A model generated the notes under the pieces. The model did not search any database. It saw only the letters and a list, made by a program, of their open reading frames with translations, and was not told the origin of the DNA. A program made the position numbers and the translations under genes. Positions 18,192-25,882 of a stretch of 64,000 nucleotides of DNA are shown piece by piece; within the stretch, counting starts at the first letter, position 1, and every line of letters starts with the position of its first letter. Source of the stretch: Novosphingobium hassiacum (GTDB taxonomy: Bacteria > Pseudomonadota > Alphaproteobacteria > Sphingomonadales > Sphingomonadaceae); contig NZ_JACICY010000002.1 in the NCBI RefSeq assembly GCF_014196055.1, positions 446,553 to 510,552 of the forward strand, read 5' to 3'.

Positions 18192-18926
18192 ATGACCGAT
18201 CCGATTGCCATTCCACCCGCCGCCCCGATACCCTCCAACATCCGCGCCGTGCTGACAGAGCCCTTCGCCTTCTGGGCAAGGCCGCACCTGATCGAGCCGA
18301 CCGGCCTGCGCGCGCCGGGCGCTCTGCGGCACTGGGCGTTGCTTACCGTGCTGCAGGTGGCAGTGCTGCTGTGCGTGGTCGTGCCGATCATGCTGGCCTG
18401 GAAGAGTGCTTTCGACCTGGCCGCGCCCAACGCGTTCGACGGCATGGGGCCGCTCGCACTGTGGGGCGGGGCGGTTCTGCTCGGCCCGGTGCTGGAGGAA
18501 CTGTTCTTCCGCGCTTGGCTCGCCGGACGTCGCCGCGCCTTGTGGGCGATGGCGGCCACGATCGCGGGCCTGGCTCTGTTCGTCGCTCTGGGCCGTGGCA
18601 ACGCGCTGGCAGGCGGCGGCATCCTGCTGGCAACGGTAGTCGTCGCTGCGGGCGGGTGGTTCTGGCTGCGGCGGCGCGTGGATCGACCCGGCTGGTTCGT
18701 CCGCGCCTTCGCATGGCTATTCTACGCCAATGCGCTGGTATTTGCAGCGATGCACCTCGCCAACTATCCGAAGATTACACTGCTCGCACTGCCGATGGTC
18801 CTGCCCCAGCTATGGACCGGGCTGATGCTCGGCTTCATCCGCCTGCGCATCGGCCTGATCCCCGCGATCATGACTCACATCGTCTCGAACGCGGTCACTC
18901 TGGGCATCGCACTGACGTGGGGTTAA
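18192..18926 (+). CDS. CPBP family intramembrane glutamic endopeptidase
   Basis: A 244-residue protein with about seven membrane helices. The ABI/CPBP motifs are present: motif 1 EELFFRAWL (Glu-Glu then Arg), motif 2 FAAMHLANY with His, and motif 3 near MTHIVSNAV with His and Asn. These enzymes process prenylated or membrane proteins, and bacterial members often have immunity roles to bacteriocins; the substrate here is unknown. The gene is divergent from yebC and its 3' end overlaps the convergent YbjQ gene by 4 bp. Confidence 0.88.
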   Translation: MTDPIAIPPAAPIPSNIRAVLTEPFAFWARPHLIEPTGLRAPGALRHWALLTVLQVAVLLCVVVPIMLAWKSAFDLAAPNAFDGMGPLALWGGAVLLGPVLEELFFRAWLAGRRRALWAMAATIAGLALFVALGRGNALAGGGILLATVVVAAGGWFWLRRRVDRPGWFVRAFAWLFYANALVFAAMHLANYPKITLLALPMVLPQLWTGLMLGFIRLRIGLIPAIMTHIVSNAVTLGIALTWG

Positions 18927-19240
18927 AGCACGACCGCCGTCCCGCTCACGCTGACCATGAGCATCGATCCCCGCGCGCCGATCGTCTCGTAGTCGATGTC
19001 GACGCCGATCACCGCATTGGCCCCTAGCGACAACGCCTTGTCCTCAAGTTCGCGCAGCGCCTGCTCGCGGCCGCGCGCCAGCACCTCTTCATACTTGCCC
19101 GAGCGACCGCCGAAGATGTCGGTGATCGAGGCGAACACATCCCGCACGATATTCGCGCCGAGGATCACTTCGCCGGTTACCACGCCAAGATAGCGCTGGA
19201 CCGGTCGGCCCTCGATCAGGCTGGTGGTTGAAATGAGCAT
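18923..19240 (-). CDS. YbjQ family (UPF0145) heavy-metal-binding domain protein
   Basis: A 105-residue protein matching the YbjQ family: [34 protein letters not shown] at the N-terminal half and [16 protein letters not shown] at the C-terminal half. The family forms pentameric rings with a proposed but poorly demonstrated metal-binding role. Length is standard. It ends against the CPBP gene (4-bp convergent overlap) and lies 55 bp downstream of the SDR gene in the same direction. Confidence 0.92.
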   Translation of the reverse strand: MLISTTSLIEGRPVQRYLGVVTGEVILGANIVRDVFASITDIFGGRSGKYEEVLARGREQALRELEDKALSLGANAVIGVDIDYETIGARGSMLMVSVSGTAVVL

Positions 19241-19295
19241 GCCGTGCCTCCCTGTTCAGAATGGGGAGGCTAGCACTTGCCGCGCCCTCGTCCAA

Positions 19296-20156
19296 TCAAC
19301 TCCCGACAATCGTGCCGCCATTGGGGTGCAGCACCTGGCCCGACATGTACGACGAATCCTCGCACGCCAGAAACAGGAAGCATGATGCCACCTCGTTCGG
19401 CTGGCCGGGGCGGCCCATCGGTGTGTTCTCGCCGAAAGTCTCGAGCTTCTCCGGACTGGCCCCGCCGCTGGGGTTGAGCGGTGTCCAGATCGGGCCGGGC
19501 GCCACCGCATTGACGCGGATACCCTCACCGATCAGATTCTCGGAAAGCGACCGCGTGAATGCGGTGATCGCGCCCTTGGTGCTTGAATAGTCGAGCAGTT
19601 CCTTCTCGCCCTGATACATCGTGATCGACGTGCAATTGATGATTGCGGCACCCTCTTTCAGATGCGGACGGGCCGCTTGGACCACATAGAACATCGAGAA
19701 GATGTTGGTCTGGAAGGTCCGCTGCAACTGCTCGACGGTAATGTCGCGGATATCCTTGTCGGGATGCTGCTCGCCTGCGTTGTTGATCACGATGTCCAGT
19801 TGGCCGAATTCGCCGATCACCAGATCGACCAGCGCCTTGCCAACATCGGGATCGCCCAGATCGCCTGCGAAAGTCAGCGCCTGCGCGCCTTCGGCCTCGC
19901 ACAACTCGCGCGTCTTTTGCGCATCGCGGTCCTCGCACAGATAGGCGATCGCAACCTTGGCACCCTCACGCGCGAACAACACCGCGACCGCACGCCCGAT
20001 ACCGCTGTCGGCCCCGGTGACGATTGCGACCTTGCCTCTCAACCGCCCCGATCCGGGGAAGCGCGGCTGCCATTCCGGCTTGGGATCGAGCGTGGCTTCC
20101 GCACCGGGAAGGCCATCTTCATGAATCGGCGGGCGGACGGTGGCGGTATCGGTCAT
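19296..20156 (-). CDS. SDR family oxidoreductase (YghA/YhdG-like)
   Basis: A 286-residue short-chain dehydrogenase with an N-terminal extension of about 40 residues typical of the general-stress-protein-39/YghA branch (PKPEWQPRFPGSGRLRGKVAIVTGADSGIG). The nucleotide-binding TGADSGIGRA, the NNAG motif, the catalytic Ser (NCTSIT) and YSSTK (Tyr, Lys) are complete. Acidic Asp/Glu near CEDRDA suggests the cofactor site but does not decide NAD against NADP. Substrate is unknown; stress-induced aldehyde or sugar reduction is reported for relatives. Confidence 0.92.
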   Translation of the reverse strand: MTDTATVRPPIHEDGLPGAEATLDPKPEWQPRFPGSGRLRGKVAIVTGADSGIGRAVAVLFAREGAKVAIAYLCEDRDAQKTRELCEAEGAQALTFAGDLGDPDVGKALVDLVIGEFGQLDIVINNAGEQHPDKDIRDITVEQLQRTFQTNIFSMFYVVQAARPHLKEGAAIINCTSITMYQGEKELLDYSSTKGAITAFTRSLSENLIGEGIRVNAVAPGPIWTPLNPSGGASPEKLETFGENTPMGRPGQPNEVASCFLFLACEDSSYMSGQVLHPNGGTIVGS

Positions 20157-20266
20157 GTGCGGGGATCCTAGAGAAACAAGTACCTCGCAAACGGAATGAA
20201 AAGCACTCGGTTCTGGATCAATCGATCAGCGCTGTTAGAAGTGGGATGGTTTGAACGGAGGAGCGG

Positions 20267-20953
20267 ATGACGGCCAAGAGCAGTGCGCCCGTCACTGGCC
20301 GCGACGAGTTTGAACGCGAGTTTATGGCGACGTTGATTGAAGACGCCGCAAGAGCGCTGCACCGTTTTGCGAGTGTCGGATCCGTCGAAATCGCGGCCAA
20401 GGACTTGCAAGCTGCGCGAAGGGATCTGGTCAGGAATCTCCATGCTGCCATCGAAGGGGCTGTCTGGGCCTTTCGCGAGCATGTCAGATCGACGGCCAAG
20501 TCACTAGATGTGCTTTCCCGTCATGAGGAAATCGCGCTCAGCGAAGAGAGCATTCAGGTCAGCGAACGAGGAACCGTCTCTGCGCAGCGTCGGAACCTCA
20601 CGCTTGTCTCAACGATCCGGCTCACGACGAAAATTGCAGTGCGGCTGAATCCCACGCTGACGCCAAGCTTCGATACGACGGACTGGGCGAATTTCCGAAG
20701 TTCGGTCGCGACGCGGAATCGCGTCACCCATCCGAAAGCTATGGATGACCTCGTGGTGTCTGCAGATGACGCCTCGTCCAGCATTGCCGCTTTTTACTGG
20801 CTGATCGAACTGGTCGTCACGGGGATGGAGACCACCAACGCAGCTATGAGAGGCTACGTCAGAGGTCTCGCAGAGGCCATTGAGGGTTTAAGGGCGGGCG
20901 ACCCCACAATTGTCGCCGCCTATCGGGAGCTTTTGCACGCGTCTTGGGACTGA
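20267..20953 (+). CDS. Hypothetical protein with HEPN-like Rx4H motif
   Basis: A 228-residue, mostly helical protein. The segment TTDWANFRSSVATRNRVTHPKAMDDL contains R150-NRVT-H155, which fits the Rx4H signature of HEPN folds and the RNR-x-x-HP context often seen there. There is no other recognised domain, and the first 100 residues look like a coiled helical bundle. A strong GGAGGAG ribosome-binding site precedes the ATG. It is divergent from the SDR gene (110 bp between) and its stop abuts that of gapR, convergent. Base composition is less GC-rich than its neighbours, so transfer is possible. Confidence 0.6.
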   Translation: MTAKSSAPVTGRDEFEREFMATLIEDAARALHRFASVGSVEIAAKDLQAARRDLVRNLHAAIEGAVWAFREHVRSTAKSLDVLSRHEEIALSEESIQVSERGTVSAQRRNLTLVSTIRLTTKIAVRLNPTLTPSFDTTDWANFRSSVATRNRVTHPKAMDDLVVSADDASSSIAAFYWLIELVVTGMETTNAAMRGYVRGLAEAIEGLRAGDPTIVAAYRELLHASWD

Positions 20954-21190
20954 TTACTCAATTCCGAGCGCCGTCTTATACAGTTCCAGAATCGCTTCCA
21001 TCTCGCGGCGATCATCAGGCTTCATCTTCCGCAAGCGAATGATCTGGCGCATGATCTTGGTATCATATCCGACGGCCTTACCTTCCGAATACACATCCTT
21101 GATGTCGTCGCCGATGCCCTTCTTTTCCTCTTCGAGGCGTTCGATACGCTCGATCAGGAGGCGCAGGCGGTCGTCGGCGGTTTCGGCCAT
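20954..21190 (-). CDS. gapR: GapR-type nucleoid-associated protein (DUF2312)
   Basis: A 78-residue protein with [49 protein letters not shown], the DUF2312/GapR signature: a long coiled-coil helix followed by the DNA-clamping helices. In Caulobacter GapR encircles overtwisted DNA ahead of replication and transcription complexes and stimulates topoisomerases. The ATG at 21190 gives the family N-terminus ([10 protein letters not shown]), with GAGG upstream. The longer open frame is not supported. It sits with DUF1244 and pyk, a gene order I recall as common in alphaproteobacteria. Confidence 0.93.
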   Translation of the reverse strand: MAETADDRLRLLIERIERLEEEKKGIGDDIKDVYSEGKAVGYDTKIMRQIIRLRKMKPDDRREMEAILELYKTALGIE

Positions 21191-21284
21191 CGGGGATATC
21201 CTCAAGGTAGCTGGTGAATCGATTGGCGGCGCTGTAGCCGCGCCAAGGGATTCGGGCAAAGCCGTGCCTGTGGAAATGTCCGGA

Positions 21285-21614
21285 CTAGTGGTCGGCCGCG
21301 TTCTTCTTCATGCTTTCATCCATCCGCGCGATCTGCTCGGGCGTGGCTTCGGTCTGGAAGCGCTGCTTCCATTCGCCAGCCGGCATCCCGTGGATCACCT
21401 CGCGTGCGGCGGCCTTGTCCAGCCCGGCGCCAGCATCGTTGATCCAGTCGGCCAGACAATTGCGGCAAAATCCCGCAAGCCCCATCAGCTCGATGTTCTG
21501 TGCATCATGGCGGTGGCGCAAGTGGCGCACCAGTCGGCGGAAGGCCGCGGCAGCGACGGCATCGGGAATTGCGTCGATCGGGTCCGGAGCGGCGTTCGTT
21601 GCATTCGTATCCAC
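21285..21614 (-). CDS. DUF1244 family protein
   Basis: A 109-residue protein with the DUF1244 core: [38 protein letters not shown]. The FCRNC pair of cysteines suggests metal or redox chemistry, but the function is unknown. The start is a GTG at 21612-21614 with AAGGA 8 bp upstream; the much longer open frame runs antisense into pyk and is not credible. It is divergently transcribed from pyk, with 67 bp between the starts, and lies 94 bp upstream of gapR. Confidence 0.88.
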   Translation of the reverse strand: MDTNATNAAPDPIDAIPDAVAAAAFRRLVRHLRHRHDAQNIELMGLAGFCRNCLADWINDAGAGLDKAAAREVIHGMPAGEWKQRFQTEATPEQIARMDESMKKNAADH

Positions 21615-21681
21615 TGTAATCGTCCTTGGGTTTTGGCAGGGCATACGCCATAGCGCGTGGCATTGTTGCATAAGGAGTATG

Positions 21682-23139
21682 ATGGCTGTGGCAAAGATCG
21701 ATCCGCGTGGGCGCAAGGTAAAAATCCTCGCCACCGTCGGCCCCGCCAGCCGCAGCCCTGAAATGCTCGAGAAGCTGGTGCGTGCAGGCGTCGATGCGTT
21801 CCGCGTCAACATGAGCCACGGCGAACATGCGATCCACGCTGAAACCATCGCCAGCATCCGCGCGCTCGAAAAGAAGCTCGGCCGTGCGATCACCGTGCTG
21901 TGCGACTTGCAGGGCCCCAAACTGCGCGTCGGCCAGTTCAAGGAAGGCCGCGCGGTTATCCGCCATTCGGGCCACTTCACGCTCGATCGCAACCCCGAAC
22001 TCGGCGACGAAAACCGCGTCTGCCTGCCGCACCCCGAACTGTTCGGCGTCTTGCAGAAGGGCCAGCGCCTGCTGATCGACGATGGCAAGCTGCGCCTGCG
22101 CGTGATCCGTGCCGATGAGAACGAAATCCTGTGCTCGGCCGAAGTCGGCGGCGTGATCTCTGATCGCAAGGGCGTGAATGTGCCCGACGCTGTCGTGCCG
22201 GTGCCCGCACTCACCGAAAAGGACCGCCGCGACTTGTCGTTTGCGGTCGAACAGGGTGCCGACTGGATCGCGCTGTCGTTCGTCCAGCGGCCCGAGGATG
22301 TCGCCGAAGCGCGTCGCCTGATGGGCGGCTACGGCTCGCTCATGGCCAAGATCGAAAAGCCGGCTGCAATTTCGCGCCTCGAAGAAATCGTCGAACTGTC
22401 CGATGGCATCATGGTCGCGCGCGGCGATCTCGGTGTCGAACTCAATCCCGAGGAAGTCCCGCCGCTCCAGAAGCGCATCGTCGAAACCGCCCGCCGCCAG
22501 GGCAAGCCGGTCGTCGTGGCAACGCAGATGCTCGAATCGATGATCGAAGCGCCGACGCCGACGCGCGCCGAAGTGTCCGACGTCGCCAACGCGGTTTACG
22601 ACGGTGCCGACGCAGTCATGCTGTCGGCCGAGACAGCGGCGGGTGCCTGGCCTGAAGAGGCGGTTACGATCATGCATCGCATCGCCGCGCAGGTCGAAGC
22701 CGATCCGGGATACGCCGCGCGGGTCCACTTCATTGAAACGCTGCCAGATCCGACCACCGCAGATGCGCTGGCGCAGGCTGCGGCCAGCATCGCCGACACG
22801 CTGCCGATCGCGGGCATCATCGTGTTTACAGGCTCCGGCTCGACCGCACGCCGTGTCGCGCGTGAACGTCCAGCGGTGCCGATGCTCGTGCTTACCCCTT
22901 CGGCCAAGACCGCGCGCAAGGTCGGGCTTCTGTGGGGCGCGCACGCCGTCAGCACCAAGGACATCGGCAGTTTCGAGGAGATGATCGCAAAGGGCAAGCG
23001 GATGGCGCTGCGGCACGGCTTCGGCTCGGCCGGATCGCGGCTGGTGATCCTCGCTGGCGTCCCGTTCGGCACGCCCGGCGCGACCAACCTGCTCCACGTC
23101 GTCACGCTGACCGGCAAAGAGCTCGAAGCCTCCAGCTAG
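21682..23139 (+). CDS. pyk: Pyruvate kinase
   Basis: Converts phosphoenolpyruvate and ADP to pyruvate and ATP, the last step of glycolysis/Entner-Doudoroff. The 485-residue enzyme has the barrel start KVKILATVGPASRS, FRVNMSHGEH, the B domain, the PK signature SLMAKIEKPAAISRLEEI with its catalytic Lys and Glu, MVARGDLGVELNPEEVP, ATQMLESMIEAPTPTRAEVSDVANAVYDGADAVMLSAETAAG, and the C-terminal regulatory domain with GSTARRVA. TAAGGAG precedes; starts at 21679, 21682 or a GTG at 21688 are all possible, and spacing favours one of the latter two. Confidence 0.97.
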   Translation: MAVAKIDPRGRKVKILATVGPASRSPEMLEKLVRAGVDAFRVNMSHGEHAIHAETIASIRALEKKLGRAITVLCDLQGPKLRVGQFKEGRAVIRHSGHFTLDRNPELGDENRVCLPHPELFGVLQKGQRLLIDDGKLRLRVIRADENEILCSAEVGGVISDRKGVNVPDAVVPVPALTEKDRRDLSFAVEQGADWIALSFVQRPEDVAEARRLMGGYGSLMAKIEKPAAISRLEEIVELSDGIMVARGDLGVELNPEEVPPLQKRIVETARRQGKPVVVATQMLESMIEAPTPTRAEVSDVANAVYDGADAVMLSAETAAGAWPEEAVTIMHRIAAQVEADPGYAARVHFIETLPDPTTADALAQAAASIADTLPIAGIIVFTGSGSTARRVARERPAVPMLVLTPSAKTARKVGLLWGAHAVSTKDIGSFEEMIAKGKRMALRHGFGSAGSRLVILAGVPFGTPGATNLLHVVTLTGKELEASS

Positions 23140-23149
23140 GCGTTGGGCG

Positions 23150-24445
23150 CTAAGCCAGCTTGCCTGGCTTGATCGTCGTCAGCCGAGGCGCATCGCGACC
23201 GGCGCGCTTGTCGGCGGCGACCACGCAGTTCTTGCCTGCCTTCTTCGCCGCATAAAGCGCCGTGTCGGCAATCGGCAGGATGTCGGTGGCCGACGTCGCT
23301 GTTTCGGGCACCGTGGCCACGCCCAATGAGGCACTGATCGCGCAGGCATGGCTCGTGCCCAGCGATTCGATCCGCTCGCGCAGCATCTCGGCTTTGGCGA
23401 GTGCGTCCTCGAGCGAGCAATCGGGCAGGATCGCTACCAGTTCTTCCCCGCCATAGCGGCAGGCCACGTCGGTAGGGCGCAGGCACCCGACGATCTGCGC
23501 CGCGACATCACGCAGCACGGCGTCGCCCTTGGCATGGCCGTGTTCGTCGTTCAGCTTCTTGAAGTTGTCGAGGTCGAGCATGATCACCGCCGTGCTGGCG
23601 CCGGTCCGCGAACCCAGCGACACGAAACGTTCAAGAGCGTCTTCCATATAACGACGGTTGTACAGCCCGGTGAGGGGATCGCGCAGCGACTGCGTGCGCA
23701 GCTTCTCGCGCAACGAAATGTTCGATAGCGCAAGGGACATCGAATCTGCCAATGCACGACCCAGGCGGCGGACCGACATCAGCCTTTCGAAAGCGCCGTC
23801 GGTTTCGCTGTGCGTGATGATCAGCAGGCCGTGCAGTTGCCCGCAGGCCATCATCGGCAGCTCTACGCTGGCAATCTGCGACGCATGGTGCGCGCAGCAG
23901 AGCGTTGCCTGATGCGGCGCATTGATGTGGGGCTTGCCCCGCTTGAGCGCCCAACAGTTTGATGGCGATAGCGTTTCCTGCGCGATCATGCCGTCTGGCA
24001 TGTCCCAGGCGCGGGCAAGGTCGAGCCGGTCTCGCGAATTGTTGAAGACATAGAGCGCCGTGCCGTAGCCCGGAAGCAGCCGACGCGACGTGGCCATTAG
24101 AACTGCGCCCGCATCCTCGTACGTTTCGGCGGCCTGAAGCATGTCCGTCATGGCGAACAGTTCCTGGATCTGTTCGCGCGAATCACGGGTCTGCCTGAAA
24201 TTTTCTGCTTCGCGTGCGCGGATCGTCAATGCGACGCGACGCAAGGTTAACTGCAACATGAAGACGCCCGCGATGGCGATCGATCCTATCGCCGCAAGCA
24301 GGTCATGGTACTTTTCATCGATCAGCAGAGTCAGCAATACGGCGATCAGGACCACGGCCTGCGCGATCATTCCCGAGATGTGCGCACGGTCCAGCACTTT
24401 GGCCCGGTCTATCGAGCGCTGAACGCTGCCCTGTGCTTCTGACAT
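23150..24445 (-). CDS. Diguanylate cyclase (membrane, GAF-like, GGDEF)
   Basis: A 431-residue protein. Two membrane helices lie at residues 26-43 and 50-68. A GAF-like sensory region follows (about 95-240) with a Cys-rich segment SNCWAL...TLCCAHH that could hold a ligand or metal. The GGDEF domain ends the protein: DPLTGLYNRRYMEDAL, DLDNFKKLNDEHGHAKGD, and YGGEEL at the active site. The inhibitory I-site RPTD lies five residues before GGEEL, so product feedback is likely. It makes c-di-GMP at the inner membrane. Its end is 10 bp from the convergent pyk stop. Confidence 0.92.
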   Translation of the reverse strand: MSEAQGSVQRSIDRAKVLDRAHISGMIAQAVVLIAVLLTLLIDEKYHDLLAAIGSIAIAGVFMLQLTLRRVALTIRAREAENFRQTRDSREQIQELFAMTDMLQAAETYEDAGAVLMATSRRLLPGYGTALYVFNNSRDRLDLARAWDMPDGMIAQETLSPSNCWALKRGKPHINAPHQATLCCAHHASQIASVELPMMACGQLHGLLIITHSETDGAFERLMSVRRLGRALADSMSLALSNISLREKLRTQSLRDPLTGLYNRRYMEDALERFVSLGSRTGASTAVIMLDLDNFKKLNDEHGHAKGDAVLRDVAAQIVGCLRPTDVACRYGGEELVAILPDCSLEDALAKAEMLRERIESLGTSHACAISASLGVATVPETATSATDILPIADTALYAAKKAGKNCVVAADKRAGRDAPRLTTIKPGKLA

Positions 24446-24569
24446 TGCCGCACGCCCTCCCATGACCCCGCAGACTATATCGCGGTGATCGCGGAAATTC
24501 GTTAAAGCTCACCACCGTACTCGCCGAATAGGTCAAAGGTCTGAAATTAGGGTTAAAGAACGTTTGTTT

Positions 24570-25235
24570 TCAACGCGATCCGAACAATGCCGAGCCGACG
24601 CGGACATGCGTCGCCCCAAGCTGGACCGCGGTTTCCAGATCGTCGCTCATGCCCATCGACAGCGCGGCCAGGCCATTGTCGTCAGCCAGCTTGTCGAGCA
24701 GCGCAAAGAAAGGCGCCGCCTCGATCTGAGCGGGGGGCACGCACATCAGTCCGATGACTTCGACGCCCTTTGCACGTGCCCGCTCCAGCAGCGCCGGAAG
24801 CTCGGCCACCGGGCAGCCGCCCTTCTGCTCCTCCGCGCCGATGTTGACCTGAACGAAGCACGGCACGCGCTTGTCCAGCTTGTCCTGTGCCTTGGCCAGC
24901 GCGTCGACCACACTCGTCCGGTCAAGCGAATGGATGCAATCGAACAGCGCGACCGCATCCTCGGCCTTGTTCGATTGCAACTGCCCGACAAGGTGCAGTT
25001 CCACCTCGGGATGATCGGCCAGGATCGCCGGCCACTTGTCCTGCGATTCCTGCACCCGGTTCTCACCGAACACCCGCTGACCTTGCGCAATCAGATCGCG
25101 GATCGCGTCTGCCGGCTTGGTCTTCGAAATCGCGATCAGCGTGACATCGGCGGCCTTGCGCCCAGCGATCTTTGCCGCCGAGGCGATGCGCGAACGGACC
25201 TGTTCGAGCGGCGATGAAGGGACTGCCTGTTCCAT
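24570..25235 (-). CDS. YggS family pyridoxal phosphate homeostasis protein
   Basis: A 221-residue PLP-binding TIM-barrel protein without known enzymatic activity that keeps PLP and amino-acid pools in balance. The Schiff-base lysine lies in LIAISKTKPADAI. FGENRVQE, HLVGQLQSNKAED, NIGAEEQKGG and the closing SMGMSDDLETAVQLGATHVRVGSALFG are all family signatures. It is divergent from the ThiE/TenI-like gene with only 22 bp between the starts. The last six codons fit the usual FG ending. Confidence 0.96.
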   Translation of the reverse strand: MEQAVPSSPLEQVRSRIASAAKIAGRKAADVTLIAISKTKPADAIRDLIAQGQRVFGENRVQESQDKWPAILADHPEVELHLVGQLQSNKAEDAVALFDCIHSLDRTSVVDALAKAQDKLDKRVPCFVQVNIGAEEQKGGCPVAELPALLERARAKGVEVIGLMCVPPAQIEAAPFFALLDKLADDNGLAALSMGMSDDLETAVQLGATHVRVGSALFGSR

Positions 25236-25257
25236 GGCGCGGTGCTATAGCGCGCGC

Positions 25258-25788
25258 ATGGCAAAGCGCCAGACCAACAAGCGGGTGCCTTCGGCCATCC
25301 TGATCAGCGATGCGCGCAACGATGCCGCGCTCGAACGCGCCATCGCGCGCCTGCCGCGCGGCGCAGCGCTGGTGTTCCGGCACTACCACTTGCCGCCAGC
25401 AGAACGGCGCGCGCGCTTTGAGGCCTTGCGCAAGTTAGCGCGGCTCCACCGCATCGCGATGATCGGGGCAAGGGTGCCGCGAAGCTGGCGCGCCGATGGC
25501 GTCTACGGCACCCCCGCCGAGATCGCGGGCGCGCGGGGCCTGCGCCTGGCCACCGCGCATTCGCTGTCCGAAATCGGCGCGGCCACCCGCGCCGGGGCGC
25601 ATGCCATCCTGCTTTCGCCCGTCTACGCAACACGCTCGCACCCCGGAGCCTTGGCGCTCGGCGCGCCGCGCTTCCTGATGCTCGCAAGGCACTCTTCCCT
25701 GCCGGTGATCGCGCTGGGCGGGATGACAAGGGCGAGGGCGGCAAGACTGCCGGTGCACGGCTGGGCCGCCATCGACGGCCGCGCCTGA
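25258..25788 (+). CDS. Thiamine phosphate synthase/TenI-like protein
   Basis: A 176-residue TIM-barrel protein of the ThiE/TenI superfamily, short for a true ThiE (about 210). YGTPAEIAGARGLRLATAHSLSEIGAATRAGAHAILLSPVYATRSHPGALALGAPRFL matches the family core (the HS..E...A...GAD.....P.f.T.SHPG...LG pattern), followed by VIALGGM. The N-terminal pyrimidine-binding part is reduced, so it may be a TenI-like member or a divergent synthase. The ATG at 25258 fits; there is no clear ribosome-binding site. Confidence 0.8.
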   Translation: MAKRQTNKRVPSAILISDARNDAALERAIARLPRGAALVFRHYHLPPAERRARFEALRKLARLHRIAMIGARVPRSWRADGVYGTPAEIAGARGLRLATAHSLSEIGAATRAGAHAILLSPVYATRSHPGALALGAPRFLMLARHSSLPVIALGGMTRARAARLPVHGWAAIDGRA

Positions 25789-25882
25789 GCCTTTGCAAAC
25801 AGGCGATTCCATCAGGGATTCTTGACGCTTACGCCCCTTCAGGCGCATAATGGGCAAGACAAGGGCAGGGACAATCGCAATC

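Noticed and set aside
21505..23097. 530-residue frame antisense to pyruvate kinase
   Set aside because: Shadow of a certain gene; no domain and no start signal.
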